Shown here piece by piece: positions 1-8,477 of a DNA stretch of 64,000 bases; position 1 is the stretch's first letter, and every line of letters begins with the position of its first letter. The DNA lies in contig CAWCTB010000051.1 in assembly GCA_963798275.1 (NCBI GenBank), forward strand, positions 124,001-188,000, in the 5' to 3' direction. The DNA comes from CAWCTB01 sp963798275 (GTDB lineage Bacteria; Acidobacteriota; Terriglobia; Terriglobales; Acidobacteriaceae). The notes under the pieces were generated by a model. It saw only the letters and a list, made by a program, of their open reading frames with translations. It did no database searches and was not told the origin of the DNA. Both the position numbers and the translations under genes were made by a program.

Positions 1-356
1 CGATGGCCATTCCCACCGACCTGAAAGAAGCCTCATCTCTCTTCCGGTTCTCCTCCGGGCAGCGTTGGCGCAGGCTCATTCTGCCCGGCATCTTCCCCTA
101 CTTGGTCACCGGATTGGTCACCGCATCCGGAGGAGCTTGGAACGCCAGCATTGTCGCTGAGTACTTTCGCCTGAAAGATCACACTTACACCACGCTCGGG
201 TTAGGTGCGACCATCTCGCGTGCCACCGACGCGGGAAACTTCGATCTCTTGCTGGCCTCGACCGTGGTCATGGCGATCGTGGTGGTCACCATCAATCGCC
301 TGGTCTGGCGCCGCATGTACCGGCTCGCCGCCGAGCGCTACACCCTGGAAGTGTGA
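1..356 (+). CDS. ABC transporter permease, C-terminal part (NitT/TauT type)
   Basis: This is the 3' end of an inner-membrane permease cut by the left window edge; the frame is open from the first bases, so the ATG at 3 is probably internal. The visible 117 residues hold the end of the binding-protein-dependent transport domain, with the cytoplasmic loop that contacts the ATPase (Asp-Leu-Lys-Glu-Ala near residue 6, Arg-Trp-Arg-Arg near 22) followed by hydrophobic segments around 31-50 and 82-98. The pattern resembles nitrate/sulfonate/taurine permeases. The substrate cannot be told from this fragment, and no partner ATPase or binding protein lies downstream. Confidence 0.75.
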   Translation, partial: MAIPTDLKEASSLFRFSSGQRWRRLILPGIFPYLVTGLVTASGGAWNASIVAEYFRLKDHTYTTLGLGATISRATDAGNFDLLLASTVVMAIVVVTINRLVWRRMYRLAAERYTLEV

Positions 357-784
357 GAACCAGTTTCAAGTTTCCAGTTTCCAGTTTCAAGCCTTGCGTC
401 CTTGCGTTGCCGGTCAGACTCAGGAACGCTTATCGGGAGTTGCGTATTGGGAGTCGCACAATAGCTGTGACACTCATTAGGCTGACACTATTGTGGGATT
501 TGTCATCACGAGCGCAGCCAGGGATCTGCTTCTACTTCTCCCGCAAAGGCGAATTCCTCGCGGCCGAAAACCGAGGACTCGTAATCCTTGACACCCGCTG
601 GTTCATCTTTTCTTGAAACCTGAAACTGATTACTATCCACTATCCATGCGGTCGATGTCATCCCATCTTCATCCGCTGCTTCCACCATCGTTTCTCGAAA
701 TTCGAAACTGACAACCGACAACTGGACGTTGGCAACTCGAAACGCGAAACTTGAAACTTGAAACTCGAAACTGATCACTATCCA
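357..784. repeat. Gene-free spacer with GTTTCAA-type short tandem repeats
   Basis: No convincing gene lies between the permease and fetB. At about 361-391 the + strand carries repeated variants of AGTTTCAAGTTTCC. At about 727-780 the complementary form GAAACTTGAAACTTG recurs, followed by duplicated ACTATCCACTATCC. The same 7-base unit reappears near 17000 and 17520, so it is a dispersed simple-repeat type in this genome. The reading frames here are repeat-derived. Confidence 0.6.
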
Positions 785-1573
785 CTATCCACTGCCTCTA
801 ACCACCAACTGCTCCGCCGGCGAGAACACCTGCGAGCGGATCATCAACGTGCTCAGCAGGGAAGTGAGCCCTGACGACGCCAGGATCATGGCAATCACCA
901 CAAACTGATAGATGGCTGCATACAACGGATCGGCGCCCGACAGCAGCATGCCGGTCATCAATCCCGGTATCCACACGATCCCCAGCGACCGCAGATTATC
1001 GATGGCGGGTATCAGCGACGCATGGATGCTCGACTCGGCATAGCTGCCCACCGTGACCTGCGGGGCGGCGCCCAACGCCAGCGCGGTTTCGATCTCGCCC
1101 GCGTGCGCCAGCACTTCCGAGCGAAAGCGGTTCAGCGCCAGCCCGTTGGTATTCATCGCGTTGGCAATAATCATGCTTCCCACCGGAATCAGCGAGGTAA
1201 TCGCGGTGTCGATCACCCCCGCCCATGTCATGACCGCCGTGACCAGACCTGCCCCGGCGGCGATCGAATACGTCGATACTTTGCGCGCTCCGGGAATATT
1301 TTTTGCGCGCTTGGCCGAAATCGATCCCGCCGCCAGCACCATGCCGATCAGCAGAAAAACCGCCGACCATCGTGGCGCCTTCAACAGCAGCGTCAGGATC
1401 GAACCGACCACTACGATCTGCACCAACCCGCGCACCAGCGCGACCGCAGCGTCGCTCTCCAGATGAATGTTGCGCCGTCTTGCCGCCAGCACCACTGCCA
1501 CTGCCAACAGCGACGCAATAGCGGCCTGCGCCAGCCCCAACGTCAATGGAGTATGAAACACATGCTTAAGCAC
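785..1573 (-). CDS. fetB: FetB-type ABC transporter permease (UPF0014 family)
   Basis: A 262-residue hydrophobic protein with about seven membrane segments and the UPF0014/FetB pattern: a polar loop near residues 130-150 (Ile-Pro-Val-Gly-Ser-Met-Ile-Ile-Ala-Asn-Ala-Met) and a conserved Arg-Ser-Glu-Val helix. E. coli FetB pairs with the FetA ATPase to export iron and resist oxidative stress. Here the ATPase gene lies immediately upstream and overlaps by 8 bases, so the two form one transporter. Length matches the family. The iron substrate is inferred from homology only. Transcription runs from the methyltransferase through fetA into fetB. Confidence 0.85.
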   Translation of the reverse strand: MLKHVFHTPLTLGLAQAAIASLLAVAVVLAARRRNIHLESDAAVALVRGLVQIVVVGSILTLLLKAPRWSAVFLLIGMVLAAGSISAKRAKNIPGARKVSTYSIAAGAGLVTAVMTWAGVIDTAITSLIPVGSMIIANAMNTNGLALNRFRSEVLAHAGEIETALALGAAPQVTVGSYAESSIHASLIPAIDNLRSLGIVWIPGLMTGMLLSGADPLYAAIYQFVVIAMILASSGLTSLLSTLMIRSQVFSPAEQLVVRGSG

Positions 1574-2256
1574 GCAGTACCTCCGAGGGCGTTCCCATGC
1601 GTAGTAATCGGCCCTTTTCCATCATCGCAACCCGATCGCAGATTCGCATGGCCTGTTCGCGATCGTGCGTCACCAGCAGGCAAGTAAGGGAAGTCGCGCT
1701 GACCAGATTGCGAATGAGTTGCTCGATACCGCCCTTGGCGTCCTCATCCAGCGCCGAGGTTGGCTCGTCCAACAGCAGAATCTCGGGCCGGTTCGCCAGC
1801 GCGCGGGCCAGCGACACCCGCTGCTGCTCTCCACCGGAGAGATTGACAACATCTCGCCCCGCGAATCCCGGGAGCCCGACGCGCTGCAACAACTCGGCAA
1901 CAGCCTCGTCGGAGAGCGACTCCCCCCGTTGCCGGGGCCCGAAGCGCAGGTTCGACGCTACATCGCCAGGAAAAAGAAATGGCCGTTGCGTCACCATCCC
2001 CAACTGCCGCCGCAACTCGCGGGGCGGGATGCTTCGGTAGTCGATGTTTTCCAGATACACGGTGCCGGTAGTCGGTTCGTCCAGACGGTTCAGAAGGCGT
2101 AGGAACGAACTCTTGCCCGAGCCGCTCGCTCCCACGATGCCCAGCAACTCGCCGCGCACCACTTCGATCGAGACGTCGCTGACCACGGCCACGCCCGTCG
2201 ACCGACCGGCCTAGGTGCTCGGTCCGCAGGATCGCCGAATCCGACGTAGTGTTCAC
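1566..2256 (-). CDS. fetA: FetA-type ABC transporter ATP-binding protein (one frameshift near the N-terminus)
   Basis: The main frame (1566-2192) has Walker A (Gly-Ala-Ser-Gly-Ser-Gly-Lys-Ser), the Q-loop, the signature Leu-Ser-Gly-Gly-Glu-Gln-Gln and Walker B Leu-Leu-Leu-Leu-Asp-Glu-Pro. The first strand of the fold is missing from that frame. It is found one frame over, from a GTG at 2256 (starts MNTTSDSAILRTEHLG), and joins the main frame around 2193-2215 if one base is removed. The GTG at 2256 overlaps the methyltransferase stop as GTGA, the usual mark of translational coupling, which supports it as the true start. It energises FetB. The shift could be a sequencing error or a real lesion. 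Confidence 0.82.
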
Positions 2257-3044
2257 GCGTGCAGGCGTCCGTAGTAGATATTCGTGTCGTACTCCAGCGT
2301 TACCTGTCCGCCTTCAGCATGAGACGAAAACAAGGCGGGCAACTCACGCAGCATGGCCTCGGCGTTCTCTCCTTCTCGTGGCATGTACGACGACGACAGC
2401 AATCGGCCCCGTAGTCCCTCCAAGTCGAGATGTTGTGAGTTCTTCAGCCTGATGAGCTTGACTTCATGCGGCGCGAAAAACCTCCTTAGGACCTCGTAGC
2501 TCGCCACATAGCGGTGCGCCACCTTGTCATAGTCGGTCCCATGGCGCCGCAAAAAAGCCTCGTAGTCTCGCAGAAAGGGAGTAGCGTCCAGGTTGCGATC
2601 GTGCCAGATCAACGCAACCCACCCCTCGCGCCTTACGATCCGCGCGAACTCGGCCCCCGCCTCGCCTGGGCGGAACCAGTGAAACGCCTGCCCGGCCACC
2701 ACGAAATCCACGCTGTCGCTGGCGAGGTTCGTATGCTCCGCCGAGCCGTCGACCATCGAAAAATTCGGGTAGTCCCTCAGGTACTCCTCACCCGCCCTGC
2801 GCATCTCGGCGTTCGGCTCAACTCCGAACACCCGGTTCCCGTTTCTTAGAAAAATCTCCGCCGAGAGTCCGGTGCCGCAGCCGACATCAGCCACCACATG
2901 CTCTGGCCGCAGTCCGCATGCTTCCCTCAGCCCCTCGATTACATCGTTCTGGTAGCGTGGCCGATACTTGACGTAGTCCTCGACCCGGTCGGAAAAGCGC
3001 GCCTTGGGATCGGCAGTTTCAGGATCACCCGTAAGTTGCGGCAT
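2253..3044 (-). CDS. Class I SAM-dependent methyltransferase
   Basis: A 263-residue protein, taken from the ATG at 3044; the longer frame upstream runs into the divergent gene. Motif I (Val-Ala-Asp-Val-Gly-Cys-Gly-Thr-Gly) is near residue 51, the acidic Gly-Val-Glu-Pro loop follows, and the Gln-Ala-Phe-His-Trp-Phe motif of the Methyltransf_11 small-molecule group is present. The substrate is unknown. Its stop overlaps the fetA start by four bases, so it heads a methyltransferase-fetA-fetB operon. A divergent alkyltransferase-like gene starts only 25 bases away, so the two promoters overlap. Confidence 0.85.
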   Translation of the reverse strand: MPQLTGDPETADPKARFSDRVEDYVKYRPRYQNDVIEGLREACGLRPEHVVADVGCGTGLSAEIFLRNGNRVFGVEPNAEMRRAGEEYLRDYPNFSMVDGSAEHTNLASDSVDFVVAGQAFHWFRPGEAGAEFARIVRREGWVALIWHDRNLDATPFLRDYEAFLRRHGTDYDKVAHRYVASYEVLRRFFAPHEVKLIRLKNSQHLDLEGLRGRLLSSSYMPREGENAEAMLRELPALFSSHAEGGQVTLEYDTNIYYGRLHA

Positions 3045-3069
3045 GGATGCTATCTTACCGTGACGGAGC

Positions 3070-3414
3070 ATGAACCGATCCCCCAGGCCGGCCGGCAAGC
3101 TGCCTCTCGCGACCGCAATCGCGGCAGCGATTCGCAAGATCCCGCGCGGCCGTGTCAGCACCTACGGAGCGGTCGCCCAGGCCGCCGGATACCCGCGCTG
3201 TGCCCGCCACGTGTCCCGTGTGCTGAACCGAACCGCCGGTCTGCCCTGGCAGAGGGTGCTCGGCTCGGGCGGACGCATCTCTCTGCGCGGGGAAGCCGCG
3301 ATGGAGCAGCGTTTTCTGTTGCAAGCGGAGGGGGTCCGCTTCAAGGGCCGGTGCGTCGACTTGAAGATGTTCGAATTTAAGTTCCGCCAACTGCCACGCC
3401 GCAAGGCTCCCTGA
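3070..3414 (+). CDS. Alkyltransferase-like protein (MGMT fold, catalytic Cys replaced by Trp)
   Basis: This 114-residue protein covers the DNA-binding domain of O6-alkylguanine-DNA alkyltransferases: the helix-turn-helix segment Arg-Val-Ser-Thr-Tyr-Gly-Ala-Val-Ala near residue 28 and the Arg-finger helix (Arg47-His-Val-Ser-Arg). The active-site Pro-Cys-His-Arg motif reads Pro-Trp60-Gln-Arg, so it cannot accept an alkyl group. Such ATL proteins bind alkylated guanine and hand it to nucleotide excision repair (known for E. coli YbaZ and yeast Atl1). It is divergent from the methyltransferase and stands alone. Confidence 0.88.
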   Translation: MNRSPRPAGKLPLATAIAAAIRKIPRGRVSTYGAVAQAAGYPRCARHVSRVLNRTAGLPWQRVLGSGGRISLRGEAAMEQRFLLQAEGVRFKGRCVDLKMFEFKFRQLPRRKAP

Positions 3415-3512
3415 TTTGTTCCAATACCCGGAAAGTAGCAGGCCCGGGTTTCGTTTTGGCCCTCTCCTGAGCAGCAATTCGCATACAATCGACAGGGAGT
3501 TTCTTGCTGGTT

Positions 3513-3824
3513 ATGTCTTCTCGGTCCCTGCGCCGGATTCTCTTTCTGGCGGCACTTGTCGCGACTACGACGTCGCTCTCCGCACAGCGTTACTCCGGGA
3601 GAGACCATCATGTTTTTCACCGGCCGCCACCGCCCGTAAAGGCGGCTCCGGCCTCCAACCTTCCCGCATCCAAGGCCACCAAGCAGACGAAGACCACTGC
3701 CGGGAACTCTGCAGCCACCGCTCCCAGGCTCCACTCCGATGCTGCCGGCGCGCTGGCTCCGTCACTCGATCACCTTCAGCCAAACGGCACCTCCGCGCAG
3801 CATACGTCGGAACCACCCCATTAA
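3513..3824 (+). CDS. Small secreted or lipid-free periplasmic protein, unknown function
   Basis: A 103-residue reading frame with an N-terminal Arg-Arg, a hydrophobic stretch of about 12 residues and a Ser-Leu-Ser-Ala-Gln cleavage-like site, then a low-complexity region rich in Pro, Ala, Thr and Ser with no recognised domain. The ATG at 3513 is chosen over a TTG at 3504; AGGGAG lies at 3494-3499. It sits between the alkyltransferase-like gene and the STAS gene. The signal peptide makes it a plausible gene, but low-complexity composition keeps the call modest. Confidence 0.45.
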   Translation: MSSRSLRRILFLAALVATTTSLSAQRYSGRDHHVFHRPPPPVKAAPASNLPASKATKQTKTTAGNSAATAPRLHSDAAGALAPSLDHLQPNGTSAQHTSEPPH

Positions 3825-3930
3825 GCATCCGCGTGAGGGTGGCTGTCAGCCCCTGTCTCCCCCGTGCCGTCGTGGCTGGTAATCTGAAATTAACATTCGC
3901 TCTTTTGCCGAAGCGTGTAGAATCAGCCTC

Positions 3931-4281
3931 ATGCAAGAGAAGCCTCTTGAAATTGAACGAGTTGCGGAATCCGAAGGAGCAAGCGTCCTACGGCTGCATG
4001 GCCCCCTGCTTCTGGGAAATTTCTTTAGCTTTCAATCGATGGTGCGTTCTGACGACTCCCCGCTGCTGATCGTGGACATCGCCGACGTCCCGTACATCGA
4101 TTCGGCCGGGATCGGATGCCTGGTCGGAGCGCACGTTTCCCGCGAGAACTCGGGCCGAAAATTGATTATCGTGGGCGCCAATGAACGGCTACTGAACGCT
4201 CTCAAGGTCACCCGGGTCGATCAGATCTTCGACTTTGCGCCGACCGTCGAGCAGGCGCACGAGCGCGCCAAGTCCAAGTAG
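3931..4281 (+). CDS. STAS-domain anti-sigma factor antagonist
   Basis: A 116-residue single-domain STAS protein. The conserved phosphorylatable serine is Ser58 in Tyr-Ile-Asp-Ser-Ala-Gly-Ile-Gly, and the domain continues through a Leu-Ile-Ile-Val-Gly-Ala strand to a final helix. Proteins of this kind (SpoIIAA/RsbV type) bind an anti-sigma kinase when unphosphorylated and so release a sigma factor. No RsbW-like kinase is adjacent; the PP2C phosphatase in this window lies about 49 kb away, so a link is only speculative. Confidence 0.85.
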   Translation: MQEKPLEIERVAESEGASVLRLHGPLLLGNFFSFQSMVRSDDSPLLIVDIADVPYIDSAGIGCLVGAHVSRENSGRKLIIVGANERLLNALKVTRVDQIFDFAPTVEQAHERAKSK

Positions 4282-4429
4282 ACGACTCGGCCTGTCTCGT
4301 CGGACCGTTTGCCTTCATTCTCCCACTCTGCTATCGTCCCGCATCGTCAGGACTATACGCTCGTGCGCGCACTGCGCCGATGTCACCGCCGGAAACGTTA
4401 CGGTCCTGCCTGGGACGGGAAGGATTCAG

Positions 4430-4900
4430 GTGGCCTTTTGCTCCAACTGCGGCATGCCCCTTGGGGACGAAATGTCTTCCTGCCCCAGGTGCGGCAAAGC
4501 CCTCCAGTCGGCCGGACCAGCAGCCTCTTCGTCCACCCATCCAACCGAACTCCCCCTGGCTGAAAACCTTGCTGGAGCGCTCGCTTACCTGCTCGTTCCC
4601 GCGGTCGTGTTCCTTCTCGTCGAGCCCTACCGCCGGAATTTCTTCGTCCGTTTCCACTCCTTCCAATGCCTGTTGACTGTAGCCGCCCTGATCCTGGCAC
4701 AGATCGCCTTCTGGATCGTCGGCGCAACCCTGCACTTCATCCCTTTCATGGGAGTGTTCTTCGTGTTCCTGTTGTGGCCCCTGCTCTGGCTGGCCTCCTT
4801 CGTGCTCTTGTTGCTGCTCGTCTACAAGGCGTATCTGCACGAGATTTTCAAGCTCCCGATCGTCGGAGACCTGGCCGAACAACAGGCCAGCGCTTCTTAG
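4430..4900 (+). CDS. Zinc-ribbon plus DUF4870-like membrane protein
   Basis: A 156-residue protein starting at the GTG at 4430, with GGAAGG six bases upstream; the longer frame to 4235 overlaps the STAS gene and is not protein-like. Residues 4-25 form a four-cysteine zinc ribbon (Cys-Ser-Asn-Cys and Cys-Pro-Arg-Cys). A Ser/Pro linker leads to three hydrophobic helices containing the Phe-Val-Arg-Phe-His-Ser-Phe-Gln motif typical of DUF4870. The function of this family is unknown. It lies in the inner membrane with the ribbon probably cytoplasmic. Confidence 0.75.
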   Translation: MAFCSNCGMPLGDEMSSCPRCGKALQSAGPAASSSTHPTELPLAENLAGALAYLLVPAVVFLLVEPYRRNFFVRFHSFQCLLTVAALILAQIAFWIVGATLHFIPFMGVFFVFLLWPLLWLASFVLLLLLVYKAYLHEIFKLPIVGDLAEQQASAS

Positions 4901-5074
4901 CGATACACTGCTGGAATCGGGGAATTAGGGCGTATTGGCGTGCTTCTCCGCCCTCGCCTTGACAGAAGCTTTCCAAGATGTCATTTCTATTTACTTTTCA
5001 TCTTGCGTCGAATTTCACGTGTCTGCAGTCCAGCATTTCGGTCGCCTCCGGGCCGAAAGTAGCGGAAAGGGTCT

Positions 5075-6052
5075 GTGAGAGTTCGCGTCTTTTACCACGA
5101 TAGGTGTTTTGACGGCGCCTGTTCGGCCGCGCTGTTCACCCGTTTTTACCGCGAGCGTATTCGCGAGCACGCTGAATTTGAGTACGTCGGTCTGGTTCAC
5201 CGCGCCGGCGCTCTCTTTAACGAAGACGACTTCACCGGCGACGAGAACGCCATTGTCGACTTCAAGTACTCCGCGTCTCCCAAAATCACCTGGTGGTTCG
5301 ACCATCATCAGAGCGCCTTCCTTACGCCGGAAGACGCCGAGCACTTCGAGCAGGACTTGAGCAACAACAAGTTCTACGATCCGGATTACCGCTCCTGCAC
5401 CAAGTTCATCGCCGCCGTGACCGAGAACCGCTTCGGCTTCAATCCTGCTCCGGTAGCGGAGTTGATCGAGTGGGCCGACATCATCGACGGCGCTTTGTAC
5501 CCTGATCCGCAGACCGCCGTCGAGATGAAAGAACCGGCGACAAAACTCACCATGGTGATTGAGTCGAACCAGGATTCCGGCTTCATTCCGCAGTTGATTC
5601 CCCTGCTGGCTTACCAGCCCTTGGCGACCATCGTCGCCGCGCCCACGATCGCCCAGCGGATCCCGCCGCTCATGGAACGCCATCAGCGCTCCATCGAAAT
5701 CCTGCGCGAGCGCGCCCAATGTCATGACGGTACGATTTTCTTCGATGTTACCGACCACGAGCTGGAGGGCTACAACAAGTTCATTCCCTATTACCTCCAT
5801 CCCCGCTGTACCTACAGCGTTGGCCTCAGCAAGAGCAGCTTCCGCACCAAAGTCTCCGTCGGATCCAATCCCTGGGCGCCGCTCGAGTCCATGGAAAATC
5901 TGGCCAGGATTTGCGAGCGTTACGGTGGCGGAGGTCACGCCCGGGTTGGTGCCATCTCGTTCCCTCCCGGAAAGTTCGAACTGGCCCGCGCCGCCGCCCA
6001 TGAGATCGTGAATGAGCTGCGAGACAGCTATCGCAGGAACGCCGCGCCGTAG
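5075..6052 (+). CDS. DHH-family phosphoesterase
   Basis: A 325-residue protein with an N-terminal His8-Asp9 and Phe-Asp13-Gly, the family signature Asp76-His77-His78 in a Trp-Phe-Asp-His-His loop, and a C-terminal Gly-Gly-Gly-Gly-His-Ala motif of the DHHA1 substrate-binding domain near residue 293. This is the layout of NrnA/GdpP-like Mn-dependent phosphoesterases that hydrolyse short oligoribonucleotides or cyclic dinucleotide products. The exact substrate is not clear. It starts at a GTG with GGAAAGGG just upstream and ends at a terminator shared with the convergent S41 protease. Confidence 0.85.
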   Translation: MRVRVFYHDRCFDGACSAALFTRFYRERIREHAEFEYVGLVHRAGALFNEDDFTGDENAIVDFKYSASPKITWWFDHHQSAFLTPEDAEHFEQDLSNNKFYDPDYRSCTKFIAAVTENRFGFNPAPVAELIEWADIIDGALYPDPQTAVEMKEPATKLTMVIESNQDSGFIPQLIPLLAYQPLATIVAAPTIAQRIPPLMERHQRSIEILRERAQCHDGTIFFDVTDHELEGYNKFIPYYLHPRCTYSVGLSKSSFRTKVSVGSNPWAPLESMENLARICERYGGGGHARVGAISFPPGKFELARAAAHEIVNELRDSYRRNAAP

Positions 6053-6081
6053 CGCTACCGAAAGGCTCCTGCGCCAAACAA

Positions 6082-6103
6082 AAAGCCCGCTTTCGCGGGC
6101 TTT
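6082..6103. terminator. Bidirectional intrinsic terminator
   Basis: A perfect 9-base-pair stem (AAAGCCCGC with GCGGGCTTT) closes a four-base TTTC loop, with A-rich sequence on the left and T-rich on the right. It lies between the convergent DHH phosphoesterase and S41 protease genes, so it can serve both. Confidence 0.85.
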
Positions 6104-6124
6104 CATTCCTGGAGTACGGTGAGT

Positions 6125-7773
6125 TCAGCGACTCGGCGTGGCTGCCGTCTGGGTGCTGTCCTGCTGCGCCGTCAAGCGGGCTGCGCTGCGCTGCGCGATC
6201 ACTTTCTTGGCATTGTCCGCCAGCTCTTTGGCCTTGGGCAGCAGTTCCAACGCCTCCTGCACCGCAGGATCGGTCTCGGTGTGCACAATCATCCCTTCCT
6301 GCTGGCCGAACTCGTTGATGAACAATTCCGCCTTGATATTCGACTTGACCCACACGTTGTTTTGCGCCAGCTCGGCTTCGGTGAAGGGAATCTTCTGCTC
6401 ATCGAGAAACTTGCGGAATTCCTGCATCACCACGTCATCCACTTCGAACTGCTTTGTGACCTTGTGGTTGATCACGTAGTGCTTGGCGAAGTTGAAGAAC
6501 GCGTACTTCTGCAGCAACGCGTCCTGGAAGCTATTCGTTTTTATCGGAGGAATCGTCACATCCGGATTGATGCCGCCGCCGCCGTACACGGTGCGGCCGC
6601 TGTCGGTCATCTTGACCTCACGGTTTCCCGGAGCCGTTGCCACTTGAGCCGCTGTTATCGCGGTCGTTGTAGTAGTAATCGTAAAGCGAGACATTGCTGT
6701 AGTCGCGTTGAATCAGTCGCCCGCTCGGCGTGTAGTACTTTGCCGTGGTCAGCGCTAGTCCGGTGTTCTCCGACAGCGGGTACACCGTCTGCACCAGGCC
6801 CTTGCCGAAGGTCGTTTCGCCGACGATCAGTCCGCGATCATGGTCCTGGATCGCGCCCGCCACAATCTCGGCCGCCGATGCCGTGCCGCGGTTCACCAGT
6901 ACCACCAGCGGGTAGTCCTTGCCGCCGTTCCCACGAGTCGCGCGATATATCTTTTCGGCCGAGGCCCGGCCATGGTGCGAAACGATCACCTGCCCCTTCT
7001 TCAGGAACTTGTCCGCCACGCCTACGCCTTCGCTCAGCAATCCGCCGGGGTTCTGCCGCAGATCGAGGATCAGCCCGTGAATGTCCCCCAGTTCGTCCAG
7101 CGCCTGCGGCGACTTCGTGCTCCGTCGTCTCCTGGAATCCTGAGATGTGGATGTAGCCGATGCCCGGGCGAATCAGGAAGTGCACATCGACGCTGTAGCG
7201 CGGAATCTCGTCGCGCACCACGTTGAAGTCCAGCGGCTTGTCGGTGCCTTCGCGCAGCACCGTGATCTTGACCGCCGTCCCCTTGGGTCCTTTCAGCAGT
7301 TCGGCAACGTCGCTGGTGCTCATGTTGTCGGTCGGCTTGCCATCCACCGCGATGATCACATCGCCCGGACGGATGCCCGCCCGATACGCCGGCGCGCCGG
7401 TAAACGGCGCGATCACGATGACCTTGTTATTCCGCGGACCGACCTGCATGCCCACGCCGTAGTACTTGCCGCGCTGCTCTTCGCGCAAGGCCGCGTACGC
7501 CTTGGGATCAAAGAAGTTGGAGTGCGGATCCAGCACCCGCAGCATCCCCGGGATGGCGCCGTTGTATATCGCCTTGTCCGGATTGACCGGCTCAGCATAG
7601 TTCTGCTGGACGACCTCATACACCTGCGTGAAGCTGCGCACGCTGTCGCGGATGTCCCCGTCGCTGGGGACCGCGGCGGAATTCAGCCGCTGCCCAAACA
7701 GCATGCCGGCACAACCGCAGGCGAGAATGATGGTGATGACGAGGACGGCGGAGCGGCGTGAACTACTTGCCAT
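6125..7773 (-). CDS. S41-family C-terminal processing peptidase (two frameshifts)
   Basis: Three overlapping frames together give one CtpA-type protease of about 549 residues. 7773 down to about 7110 carries a signal/anchor helix, an N-terminal helical region and a PDZ domain (Tyr-Gly-Val-Gly-Met-Gln-Val and Pro-Gly-Asp-Val-Ile). The segment to about 6625 carries the catalytic domain with the serine in Thr-Ala-Ser-Ala-Ala-Glu and the lysine in Phe-Gly-Lys-Gly. The last piece, to 6125, is the C-terminal extension. Frames change near 7100-7112 and 6615-6645; each needs one base. Such enzymes cleave periplasmic proteins at their C-termini. Joining is confident; whether the breaks are real is not known. 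Confidence 0.85.
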
Positions 7774-8072
7774 TATGTTTTCCTTCGGCGGGCAGGACTT
7801 CCATTTTCACAGGCTTGCGCATTCGCTGCGAGAGTTGCACTCAAGTATAACATGCAATATCCCAGCAGCTTACGAGGCTTCGAGCACATCAGCGAGCACC
7901 TAGCCTTGGATGCCATCGTCGACCGCAACGGTTCGAAATTTCCCGCCTTGTAACTGACGCTGGATCAAGCGCTTGGTAAGCCACAATCGAGTGGAACTTT
8001 GGTGCTGCGCGGATTTGCCGTCGTAATCCCTCCTGAATTGCCGCCCCCGCCCCCGCGCATTATGATGGACTC
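7774..8072. other. Divergent intergenic region between the S41 protease and tatA
   Basis: About 300 bases with no convincing gene; it must hold promoters for both divergent genes. A 33-codon frame near 7852 has no ribosome site or recognisable product. A TATGAT hexamer lies just before the tatA start at about 8060, but no matching -35 box was found. Confidence 0.4.
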
Positions 8073-8477
8073 ATGAATCTCGGCATGCCAGAGATGATCT
8101 TCATCTTCCTGCTGGCCCTCGTCATCTTCGGCCCCAAGAAGCTTCCCGAACTGGGCCGCCAGCTCGGCAAGGCCTTGGCCGAGTTCAAGAAAGCCAGCAA
8201 CGAGTTCAAGAATCAACTCGAAGTCGAGATGATGAACATCGAGTTGGAGGAGCGGGCCAAGAAGCAGGAACAGGAACAAGCTTCCAGCCAGCCCAAGATC
8301 CTTCCGGCCGAGAAGCTTTTCGACGAGGTAAGTGCTCCGCCGCTGGGCTCGGTCAACCGCAACTACGAGCCGTTTGCCCAGCCCCAGGCTGAGCCTTCAC
8401 TCCTCCCGGCGGAGACCGCAACGCCCGCCCCTGAAGCCTCCACCCTGAACCCCGTCCAGCCGAGTCACGATGCCTAG
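8073..8477 (+). CDS. tatA: Sec-independent translocase subunit TatA/TatB
   Basis: A 134-residue protein with one N-terminal membrane helix, the hinge Phe-Gly-Pro-Lys-Lys-Leu-Pro-Glu-Leu (residues 19-27), an amphipathic helix with Gly-Arg-Gln-Leu-Gly, and a long charged then Pro/Ala-rich tail. The Gly-Pro hinge and Glu before it fit TatA or TatB; the tail length is closer to TatB. It forms the pore or receptor part of the twin-arginine export pathway for folded proteins. The next gene, tatC, overlaps by 8 bases, which shows co-translation. Only one A/B-type subunit is present here. Confidence 0.9.
   Translation: MNLGMPEMIFIFLLALVIFGPKKLPELGRQLGKALAEFKKASNEFKNQLEVEMMNIELEERAKKQEQEQASSQPKILPAEKLFDEVSAPPLGSVNRNYEPFAQPQAEPSLLPAETATPAPEASTLNPVQPSHDA

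Noticed and set aside
7852..7953. A 33-codon frame between the S41 protease and tatA
   Set aside because: No ribosome-binding site, no domain and unremarkable composition; likely chance.
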